From: Diphasiastrum complanatum
Taxonomy: Eukaryota > Streptophyta > Lycopodiopsida > Lycopodiales > Lycopodiaceae
Length of the DNA: 64,000 bases
Reading direction: 5' to 3'
Assembly (NCBI GenBank): GCA_029204225.1
Contig: MU832645.1
Location: 1-64,000, forward strand
Positions within the stretch are counted from its first letter, which is position 1; every line of letters starts with the position of its first letter. The notes under the pieces are model-generated. The model did no database searches, was not told the DNA's origin, and was given only the letters and a program-made list of their open reading frames with translations. Below are positions 11,313 through 21,107 of this stretch, one piece after another. Position numbers and translations under genes: made by a program.

Positions 11313-14029
11313 CATAGATTCTTTTGGGAAATTCGACATCTTCAAGATGACAACCAAGTATCACTTACATGTGAAGTTAGAGAAGGATTATGCGACCACC
11401 AAAGCTGCATGGGGTGTTAACTTAAATCCGTATGACATTGTTGGAGATTAGAAGGAAAAAAACATATTGACCTATGGGTAAGAGGTGATTTATACCCTCA
11501 TAATCCACTGGTAGATGCTCCTCGTAAATTTTTTGATGTACATAGTTTGTTAAGGTTCATTGGGGATGGTCGGAATGGACTGCTTGGCTATTGTCAAGCA
11601 ATGGATTCTCGAAGAATTCAAGCTGAGACATTGGCAAATATGGCAAACATTCATATATTGAGTATGAAATGACAATTTAAAGTCATTGCATGGAATAAAT
11701 ATGAAATTGGAGCAGGAGATAAATGGTTTGAAAATAGAGCTTGCCAGTTCTGTCGCAAAAATTGAAGAATTGCAATCTTCAATTAGTATATTTCAGAGGA
11801 CAATATCTGGCTTACAACGAAAGCGTAGAGTCTCGATGGATCAACAAGCAGAAAATGAAAACACTAAGAGACACAAACTAGAAGCTTTGGCACCAGGTGG
11901 TGGTGCCAGTAAAAGACGTATGAGGGACACAAAAGAGTTCTTGAAAAAGACGGTTGGAAAAGATTTTATTGCCGAAAAATATATGAAACATTTTTTGAAG
12001 GGTAAAGATTTGATTAAGATTGTGGAAGATGAAACAAGTGATTCAATTCGCTTGAGAATTGCAAAAATGCTAGTCGACAAGTTCAAGCCAAATCCAAATG
12101 TTAAAGAGATGGTGTACGCATGTGACCAAGGAGGTGTGAGTCGCAAGGGGTATAGAGCTTTGATGAAGTATATGAAAAGCTCTGACAAAAATGGGTTAAA
12201 ATGCCATCAAATAATACCTACTTATAAACTTGTCAAATCCGCCAAACGAGAATGCAATTCGATATTGCTCTCTGAATTAGGAGAGTTTCAACATATTGAG
12301 GATTCTTTTATAGTAACCAATAAGAAGAAATGACCTCCGACATGTTTTCGTTATCATCAAGGCAATAATATATTCTTAGATCTGGAAAAGGTCCAAGCGA
12401 TGATGATCCGACATTACGAAGTTAGAACAAATGGTAAGAACATTTATTGTGGATTTCGGTTTTCAATTGTATGCTTTTCTTCAACTAATATGTTTTAGTA
12501 ATGAAATTTTTGTTTTACAGATTGTGGAGGTAAAGTTATATTTGTTATTAAGTTGGACAAAGCGGAAATCGTAAAAGGGCGTAAACTTGAACGTGTCACA
12601 ATCACCTTGATGAATCGTGAATTGCAACAGTTTGGCAGAAGTTATTGTAAAGAATTTAGCGTGTAATCCGAAAATCACATATGGTGGATAGCTGCATTTG
12701 AAGTTCCTAAGGAGCCTCACGACGTACTGGAGTGGCTATTTGAAAAATGTAGTATATCTAAGATAATACATGCACAAAATGAAGGCAAATTGCTCAATGT
12801 TGAAGGAGAAAGCTTTGCTGTAGAATGACACCTAGCTGCTGATTTGAAGACTTTGACATGCATGTACGGTTGTGGTCTCGGTGCAAATGCAAAATTTTTT
12901 TGTATATATTGTATGTTTGAATCTGGGCGGAACAAAAGTATTTTGAATTGCAACCAACATCTTGCACCAAATAGGAACAATCTAGACAAAGCTTGGAGTC
13001 TTGTGTTGAATATTCCTCTCGAAAGAGTCCATTTTTGCACAATGCATGGTGAATTACGAATACTGAACAAATTATTATTTTTGCATTGTTGTTACGCATG
13101 GAACATGCAGCCCAAATCAAGAGCAGATGTTAGCATTAGAAATCTAGAGATAATTTTATCCGATATGGGACTGCACGGGGGCCACGTGAGTCTTATCAAA
13201 GACGTTGAGATGAGTGGAAAAACGCAAGATGTTCCAGCAAAAGTTTCAATGGGTGGTGCGAAAGCGAGACACCTATTGTCAAATCATACTGCACGTGAAA
13301 GCAATGTTGAATGGGAGTACTGGAGAAAAATATGTCCATGCACAACAAATATTGGCTCAGATCCTCGCATGGCAAGTACACGTGCTAAGGTTTGGCAAGC
13401 ATTTGATGTCTTGTCACAAACTATCAACAAAAAGATTGTGAGAGATGAAGATTTGGATAGATACGCAAGAGAAGTCAAAACATTTACTGAATTGATGATC
13501 GATGCATGGGGAGAAACACACATAACTCACTATATGGTATGTGTGTCTCATATTTTTTACTTTCATATTTATGTATTTGTAAAGATTTAAACTAATACAA
13601 ATTTTCTATGAACAGCACATCTTCTATGCTCATGGACCTTGGTTTATGAAAACCTATGGAAATATTTGGAATACGCAAGGCATGGAAAAGAGTCATTACA
13701 AGGCAAAGACTGCGTATTTCAAAAATTCACGGCATGGCGGAGGAAAGGGTCTTAGCAATGCATTGGTTGAGATATTCCAATGGTTTTACAGAGGAGTTTT
13801 GGGTCGAGGACACTTTCAAAACACAAGAACTGAAGAGTTGTGTTCAATGATCTCCAATTCAAATTCAGTCAGAAAGACAGCATGGCAATCCTCTAATGCT
13901 AGAACAAGGCATCAAGAATGGAGGATGTCTAGAGTCCGAGTTGGAAAGAGATGGATGCCGAGGACACCAACATCCAATGTTTTGGAAAACAGCGCTATAG
14001 AAACTACGAAAACTGATGAGATGGAATAG
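11313..14029 (+). pseudogene. Intron-bearing transposase-like gene, three in-frame stops
   Basis: The frame runs from 11686 (coding-like sequence extends upstream to about 11313) through a coiled coil and a basic segment, over GT-AG introns at 12434-12520 and 13537-13615, to the stop at 14027-14029. After intron 1 comes DCGGKVIFVIKLDKAEI (possible first acidic residue), then WWIAAFEVPKEPHDVLEWLF, AQNEGK, HLAADLKTL (second acidic residue), a zinc-ligand-like FFCIYCM, VHFCTMHGELRILNK, and in exon 3 NTQGMEKSHYKAK (candidate last acidic residue). The D...D-C-x2-C...E order is like an RNase H-fold transposase with an inserted zinc module, but I cannot name the family. Stops at 12331 (TGA), 12664 (TAA) and 12826 (TGA) interrupt otherwise well-kept sequence, so it died recently. 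Function is inference. Confidence 0.6.
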
Positions 14030-14162
14030 AAACAGTTTATGTTGAATTGTAATTCGAATATTCCTTTGTGATAAATATTACTGCCGAATTGGATTGTTGT
14101 TATAAATAGAAATTATTTTATTTGGTTTTATGATAATATCTATTTTTGGATACACGTCCCTC

Positions 14163-14170
14163 TATATAAG
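14163..14170 (+). promoter_or_regulatory. TATA box of the passenger gene
   Basis: TATATAAG lies 125 bp before the ATG at 14295 and after the end of the transposase-like gene, giving a leader of about 100 nt if transcription starts some 30 bp downstream. Confidence 0.55.
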
Positions 14171-14294
14171 AGTGGGGGTTTTTATTTTGTTGTCACTTCT
14201 TGCTTTGTCGAAATTTGTTTCCTCGTAATTTAGCTTGTCTTGTTCAATTAGACTACTAGTTTGCTGGTCAGTTAGTGTTCTTACTTGCATAACA

Positions 14295-15825
14295 ATGTCG
14301 TCCCCTAAAATAGAATTGGCCAATCTACTAGCCCCCACAGAGTTTCTAGATCAGTTAGATCGTATTTATTGTATGTTTACCGGTAGAATAGACACGCTTG
14401 CCACTCTACGGGCTAATACGGATGCATTGTGAGTGAGTATATAGATGAAACTTTGAAGCCTTATGCCATACAAATTCCTGGCTCAACTATCATGTGGATT
14501 CCATGGAAAGGAGATAGACCCTTTATCACTCGTCTCAACAGATTTATTAGTCACTTGGGTAACGATCATTACTTGGAGCTGACAAAGGATCAGCTGAAAA
14601 CTTTTGATCTTGAAAGTGTAGGAAAGAAGTTTCTATCCGGTGATATTACTGTTATTTTTTTGCTTAATGAGTTTCCAGCGACTGTGGCCAGCAACAAACA
14701 CAATCCTAGTGAGCAGGTGAACGAGATGAACGACCCGAGTGAAGAGGAAGATTTATCTGCGGAGCACGAAGCAATCTTGGCTGTGCAAGAGGCAACAGGT
14801 GCATCCACATCAGCGGAGCCAGAAGATATAGATGAGTCCGATGATGTCGTGCTTCGAATCCATGGCCTTGCTCCAATCATCATTGATGGGCAGGAGTATG
14901 TGTTCATGCATGACTTGCAACATATTCTCGGCTTGCGAGAAGATGAGATGCTGCCAGCATTGGTAAATTCGCAGAATGGCAGTTCCACTTTCAACCACAC
15001 CCAGCCCGACGACATGTATGAGAAGTTGATCGAGCATGACACGGACACCACCGAGCAAGCACTGGCAAGGGTGCTTTGCCAATTGAAAACGCTTCAACCA
15101 CCACCAGTTCAAACGAGGCCATTCGAGGTACTCGAAGGGAAAACTGCTGACGTGAAGTACAAAGGCAAAGGAATTAACCTTGCGCAAACCGAAGACATTG
15201 ATGAAGGCATCGAGGCAAGTCTGACCCAACAATTCAACTTGCGTGTGTTTGTTATGTTTGTTTGTCTTCATTATACTCATTTTGCAATAATTTGAACCAA
15301 ATGCAGGATGCAGTGGAGCTTGATGCATTTGCAATGCGAAGGGGTGGCTCTCGGGAGAAAGTTGAAGCAGGAACTCTGGACAGGTCTATGGCCCACTACA
15401 TTGGGAACTTGCCCAACAACTTTATTTTCTGCTTCAGCAACAAGTACAGTCCAGATGGACAGATAGAGCTTCTTAAATGCAAAGCACTCTCCAAGCACAT
15501 TGGTGAGTTGGACTTGTCACCGTCAGCACCAAAGGCTTACTGTGTCCTCCGAAAAGCCGTTTTGAATGATTTCTGCCCTGGATTCGAGACCCGGCTCATT
15601 CTCTCGGGTTTAATTGGCCCTTATGAGGATGAGGGAGATGCTCCTAAATTAGCACTAGAAATGTTAAAACCAGTACTGTCATCAGAGAAGCGATCAGAGA
15701 AGCTGAACTCCTCTGAAGGAAATGGATCAAATGTGAATAAAGATTTTGTCCTTTTTTTCTTGTGGACTCTCCTAATTCTCTGTTGTCATTATATGATGTG
15801 CTTATTCATTGAATTTAGAATTTAA
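14295..15825 (+). pseudogene. Unknown passenger protein of the TIR element
   Basis: Starts MSSPKIELANLLAPTEFLDQ. After 45 codons the frame hits TGA at 14430-14432, while the +1-shifted frame continues without a break (SEYIDETLKPYAIQIPGS); one missing G in GCATTG(G)TGAGTG would rejoin them. An acidic stretch (EEEDLSAEHEA) and DIDESDDVVLRIHGLAPI follow. A GC-AG intron with the consensus G|GCAAGT fits at 15215-15306 and restores phase to DAVELDAFAMRRGG. The later part contains KYSPDGQIELLKCKALSKHI and APKAYCVLRKAVLNDFCPGF. The hydrophobic tail after about 15735 is probably intron or 3' UTR read-through. No domain is recognised. Its position, between the transposase and the H3-like gene and inside the TIRs, suggests an accessory protein of the element. 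Confidence 0.55.
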
Positions 15826-15892
15826 TTTTTTTTTTAGATAAAGATTTCTTCTTCTTTTTTTACGTGATGTGATTTTCATGCCAGGGCGCAAC

Positions 15893-15927
15893 CAGGGCCC
15901 GTTTGACCTGGTCAAACGGGCCCTGGT
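15893..15927. repeat. Perfect 35-bp palindrome between convergent genes
   Basis: Arms of 17 bp (CCAGGGCCCGTTTGACC and its exact complement) flank a single T. It sits between the ends of two genes that converge. The arm GGGCCCGTTTGAC resembles the terminal repeat GGGCCCTTTTTGGAC. It could be a leftover of a small element, a replication or cleavage signal, or a 3' processing hairpin. Confidence 0.9.
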
Positions 15928-16203
15928 GGCACCTTGGCGTGATTTCCATGCCACGACATGGAAACCTATCTTATCTACAACATGGTTAAAGAAACTACCA
16001 TTCCCATAGTATTGAAAATTTTAAATCACTGCATTCACATAGATGATACTAAAATTTTCAAATGACTGCATTCACATAAACAGTACTGAAATCATATATC
16101 AAACTCAATCACAACAATTTGCATTCACACAACCTGAAATTTTGCAAGATACTTGACACCAAATCTTCTAAATATTATAAATAAGATCATGTACATGATA
16201 TTT

Positions 16204-16521
16204 TTAATGCCGCTCGCTCCTTAGCCTTCTAGCTAGGTGGAGATCCTTTGGGAGTATTGTGACTCGCTTCCCGTGCACTGGACACAAAAATGAGTCCTCA
16301 AAGAGCTGCGTTAGGTACATTTCTGCAGACTCTTGTATTGCGGACACCGCATCTGCCGTAACTCTGTTTCCCAAGAAAAATTCATTGACTATTTCTTTTA
16401 CAAGCCTCACAAAAGGGGCCCTAGGGATCAAAAATTTTACGGACTTCTGATAGCTCCGTATATCCCGGAGCCACTTTGCAATCCTGCGCTTTCTACGCGG
16501 TCGAGGAGGTGGTGGCTGCAT
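16204..16521 (-). CDS. Histone H3-like protein (histone-fold domain)
   Basis: The 105-residue reading frame aligns over its last 90 or so residues with histone H3. The N-helix is LRDIRSYQKSVKFLI (H3: LREIRRYQKSTELLI), helix 1 PFVRLVKEIVNEF, helix 2 AVSAIQESAEMYLTQLFED, then LCPVHGKRVTILPKDLHLAR (H3: [20 protein letters not shown]) and a C-terminal RLRSERH. Loop 1 has the canonical H3 length, without the extra residues of plant CENH3. The normal tail with its modifiable lysines is absent; the ATG chosen gives MQPPPPRPRRKRR, and the frame stays open upstream to a stop at 16567-16569. It would pair with H4 in nucleosomes if expressed. It lies inside the TIRs and may be the C-terminus of the longer gene upstream (16583-17515). 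H3 homology is directly visible; function is inference. Confidence 0.85.
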   Translation of the reverse strand: MQPPPPRPRRKRRIAKWLRDIRSYQKSVKFLIPRAPFVRLVKEIVNEFFLGNRVTADAVSAIQESAEMYLTQLFEDSFLCPVHGKRVTILPKDLHLARRLRSERH

Positions 16522-16582
16522 CCTGCGGAGCTCCTTTCCAGCCCATGGTGCTGCACGAGGGGCCGGCTATCCCTGTGACGCT

Positions 16583-17515
16583 CTACGGTCCTACTTGGGT
16601 CAACTGCGGCAGAACTTGGAGGCGGTGGTGGTGGTGAGGAGGAGGTGGTGGAGGCAGTGGTGGAGGCGGTGGAGGCGGTGGGGGCGGAGGCGGTGGAGGT
16701 GGAGGCGGTGGAGGCGATGTTGGCGGTGTGGGCAGTGGTGATGGCTGCTGAGCTGCAGGGTTCCGTCGCTTTGATGTAGACCCTGCCTTGCGAGGATTCT
16801 TTCTTTTTCGCTCGTGTGCTCCTCTCTCTGACCATCTATGGGTTGCCTTTTGCTTCATCCTTGTTGTGTTCGACATCGGAGTGCCCTCATCAGAACCACC
16901 CACCAGCAACGACATCATTGGACCCATCACCGGGCCGTGACTTGGAGGTGACATGGTGGGTGTGGTCGTAAAAGAAAATGCCCATTTTGATCAGGGCAGA
17001 GGATGCCAACCCACCATATATTAGTTCTCCATATTTGGCGTGTATGGCGGAGAATTTTCCAGTGAAGGACTTCACGTTTTGCCAGTTGAAGCTATTTGAA
17101 GGAAAGACATCTGCACCAGGCATTGATGCAACATTATTATCCATTACAATGACATAATAGTAGTTCAAACATAATAGTTAACACAAGAATAAAAGAGATG
17201 AGACCTACAATGTGACTGTATGGTTCTATCAGCAACAGCCACATCCAATAAAATATCTCGACGCATGTATACGTGTTGCACATTTGCAAGGTATTCGTCG
17301 TTTTGGTCGAATTCGTGGATCCTTCCTTTCCAATGGTAGTCTTGGTTGTTTCGCTTCCTCTTTGCAACCTTGTGAGTTCCTTTGCCCGATGGTTGCATGT
17401 AAACCCAGTCAAAAGTTGAAAATGTATGGGGCACCCAATGCTCATTGGAATCTTTGATGTGTGCAACAATGGAAGCTAGTTGATTCTTGGGCTTCCTTGA
17501 TTGAGTAGAGACCAT
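16583..17515 (-). pseudogene. N-terminal exons of the H3-like gene (frames shifted)
   Basis: Exon 1 starts at the ATG at 17515 (MVSTQSRKPKNQLASIVAHI) and encodes about 100 residues with basic and aromatic content (TFDWVYMQPSGKGTHKVAKR). A GT-AG intron from about 17207 to the CAG at 17120 joins it to NSFNWQNVKSFTGKFSAIHA and KYGELIYGGLASSALIKMG. A frame change near 16960-16985, beside a TTTTCTTTT run, leads to SPPSHGPVMGPMM, a Lys/Arg-rich tail-like part (HERKRKNPRKAGSTSKRRNP) and a long proline run encoded by GGCGGTGGAGG-type repeats (16600-16740). A second one-base shift is needed to enter the histone frame at 16566. One long protein with an H3 C-terminus, or two adjacent genes, are both possible. 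I recognise no domain in the N-terminal part. Confidence 0.5.
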
Positions 17516-17617
17516 AATGGATGATGTAATGATAATGTAGGATATGCGAAATAGTGTGTAGATCTTCAGATAAGGTGAACCAAAATAAAAAAAATAGAAT
17601 ATCTGTGGAGTATACAG

Positions 17618-17736
<119 letters not shown>

Positions 17737-18022
17737 ACAAAATGAGAGAGAGATGAGAGATACAAGCTTGTGAACATTCAAAATTTGAAATAAGGACTAG
17801 GCTCTCTTAGGATAAGGCTGCTAGTAGATAGACAGGCTAGTTGATGGTAACTTGTAGGCATAGTTATTGCTTTATCTAGGGTTAATGTTAGAGGTGTACT
17901 TTGTGGGCCCACACTTGATTTAATCTGCACCATTGAATTTGCCATGTCATATGGACCATTCCCTCTCAGTTGTCAATATTTTATTGGGACACGTGTCGTC
18001 ATTAACACTAATTATAATTAGT

Positions 18023-18059
18023 GAAGAGGCCCTTTTTGAGTCCAAAAAGGGCCCTAATG
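18023..18059 (-). repeat. Right terminal inverted repeat
   Basis: Exact reverse complement of 10934-10970, with the same internal hairpin. Confidence 0.9.
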
Positions 18060-20870
18060 TAAGGGGTGTGTCATGTACCTCAAGTACACAAGTGCTAAAA
18101 AATGTATTATAATTTCCAATGTATGCTTCGTTGGGCCCAAGCAGCATTAGTAGCCTTCAAAATAAGGATGATTTTCTCTCTAGACCTCTCATCTTAAATA
18201 AAGATAACAAGCCAAAAAGGGCTTAACTAGACTTGATAAGAGATGATTAGACTTAAAGATATTCAAGTTTAGTTAAGACATGGCAATGCCTATAATTAGA
18301 CAATAGATATCAATTTTGAGAATCTTTTGGCTCATTAACAATCGAGAGAACAATGGAGCTCTTTCTCTTCTTCCTCTTGTGGATACGAGGATCTTCCTTG
18401 CTAGGTTCATGTGCCCTAGCATAAATTTTAAGATGTTTTGGATTTCAATGTGGAGATAAACATGAGCGATTCTACCTACTCTTTCATTCTTGTTGCATTC
18501 TCATCTCTAATGTGTTGTGGTGGTTTGGAGTAGAACAACTACATTTGTGGTATTGAAGCAATACTTTTAGTCTTCTTCTATTTGTATTATGATATTTAAT
18601 GATCTTTGCTTGGCGTGTCATTACGTCATATTGCCACTCAATGGTATTAGATGCATTTGATATTGGACTAATTAGACCCCTTGTCTCTCACTCATGCCTA
18701 CAAGTGTGAACCTTGTTTTTCTTTCAAGCATGGACCATTTTTTATTCAATCCTTGATGCTTGACTGCAATCTAATCGATGCAAAATATTGGTATTTGAAT
18801 CACAATAATATCACTCCGTCGATCTGGATGGTAGGATTGATTGATTGAATCTTAGATCAGAGTCAATCTCACTTAATGTGCACATAGTGTTGAATCTTGG
18901 GTCTATGTCGTAGTGCATGCTCCATGGTATCATATGCATTTGACCTTAGGGAAACTGCAAGTCCTATTGGCAGGGCTTTTTTCCTTTTTGACAAATATCA
19001 TATGAAATCAATCTTTGATGCTTGACTATGATACCATCATACAGAAAGATGATCTAATCACACCGATCTCATTTTTTAAATTCAAAACTATGTGAATACC
19101 ACAAACTAGTGTGCACATATAATGTAAAGTCCCATGTTCATCAACTACACAAAGGGCTAAAAATCATGTCTTTTATTTTTCAATGAGAATTATGGAGACC
19201 ATACATGTGCATGTCCTCTATCTAAACACATGCTTGAAGAAAAAATGGATGAAGTGCTTTTCATAATAAACTTTCAAACTCACTCAATGTTATATATGAG
19301 GAAGCAAGACATTTTGTTTATATGCCCATAAAGTGAGACCTATAAATTTTTGAAAGGAGAATGACTCATTGAAGTCTGTGCTTGAACACCATAAATAAGC
19401 TATTTCTAAGCTCTTTTTTCACCATACTTATGAAAAAAAATGAACTACACTCTTTCATTACATTTAGTTTTTTGATGATAACAAATCTGCTACCTTAACA
19501 TTGTTGAATGTGCATGTGTTTTTTCAACTAGATGGACTAAGCAATAATTGGTGGCATGTTGTTCAAGGTTTAGCCATGCACAAAACATGTGTTTGAAAAT
19601 GCATATATTGAAAATGAAATAGAAGATCTAAATTTGAACAACACAAATATATTTGATGAGGATATATAAATATGTGCGAGTTTTTTAAATATTGAAAACT
19701 CCACTTTGACTCAAACAATGAAGAAGACAACAATGATTCTCTGCATGAGGACAATGTTGAGAGAGAGTCTAATTTCTACAATAATGATGAAATTCATCTA
19801 AGCGAAGATGAGTTGCAAGATGCCTTGGTTGATGAATATGGATCTTGTGATAATGAAAAAACTATATACATGCCACAATCAATTTTGTGATAAAATAATA
19901 GTTTACATAATCGCATATATATTCTTTTTTTAAGTCATCGCATCTCTATACATTGTTGCATATTTTAAGCTTGATTTCAAAAATGCATCACTTGACATAA
20001 TGATCACGCAATCATTCATGTATTAAAAAATCTATTTATTTACTTTTTAATCGACCATATAGTTTCCATTTATGAACGGCTTATTGCTTGTTTATCATCC
20101 ATCAAACTTCAGTGTCTATCTTTAATATATAAAGATCCATTATGACATGAGCTAATGTAATTATGTTGTCCTTTCAACCTCTAAACAAAAGAAAATATAT
20201 AGTTGTCTATCAACAACGATGTTGAGCTTGGTACTTGTCGATCATGTATTGCTATATGATACATTCACAAGTCCAATTAGATTTGCTACGCGTTATAAAT
20301 TTTAAAAAAGTTTTTTGGACTATTGCCATGCATGGCAAATCTTCATGAGACGTTTTGCGAGTTATAGCCATGCATGACAAATGATCGCGTTCTAGTGAAA
20401 ATTAGTAACTAGATTTTCTTGGCTATGCCACACGTGGCTCTACCATGCAACAAAACTACCTTCTCACCCCCTAACCTTGGGCCTTATGTGTAGGGAGGGT
20501 CCTTGCCCAGGCTAGGGAGAGACCTGGCCCGCGGAGTGGGGGCGAGAGAGGGCCTTACTCTCAACAAACACAATGGCTAAAAATTGAGCTTATTTCCACT
20601 CCTATGTACTTCAAGTGTCATATATATGATGATGCAAAGAGCAATGACAAACAAAAAACACTTGCCCTTTGAAACAGGAAAGGTGGGTGGTTTAACTGCA
20701 CACTCATCTACATTTTTGTACACTGCAGAATGCCCTTCGCATCCAAAATAAGCAAATTCCTTTGATTCAGAGAAGTTTGGGAAACAATCGAAGTAGAGCT
20801 AAATTTCTCGTAAAAAAATCCCTACAAAAGTAGTGAATCTGACGATTTGCTATTGAATTTGTGCAGGAGA
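18060..20870. other. Intergenic DNA without a recognised gene
   Basis: AT-rich. Diverged direct repeats occur (ATCCTTGATGCTTGACT near 18750 and ATCTTTGATGCTTGACT near 19010; ATGCATTTGA near 18650 and 18937). A short acidic open stretch at about 19690-19889 (EEDNNDSLHEDNVERES, ending MPQSIL and a stop) might be a gene relic but has no recognisable domain. A locally GC-rich block lies at 20460-20570. Confidence 0.5.
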
Positions 20871-21107
20871 CATTAGTAGATCTCGTTTGCATCTGTGTTT
20901 CTGGCCGTCTTCATCATTATAAGAACAACTTTACTTTGTACAAGATAGAGACGTAAGAGAGGTATTGTAGTGATACACGTCTTTGAGAGATATTGGATAC
21001 AAACAGTGAACAACTTGGTGCTTTGGTTACTGTGAATTGATCGAGCTCTGCTTGAACAGACCGGTGTAATTATTAAGGTTTGCAGTTTCTGAACAGAAAA
21101 AATGAGG

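Noticed and set aside
16204-16521. Assignment as centromeric CENH3
   Set aside because: Loop 1 has the length of canonical H3; without a phylogeny the label is not supported even though the LLIP-like start of helix 1 and T-A-x-A of helix 2 recall CENH3.
16259-16578. Plus-strand ORFs opposite the H3-like domain
   Set aside because: Antisense of a clearly homologous minus-strand protein.
16437-16835. Ser/Thr/Ala-rich ORF on the minus strand
   Set aside because: Alternative frame of the GGCGGTGGAGG repeat; composition only.
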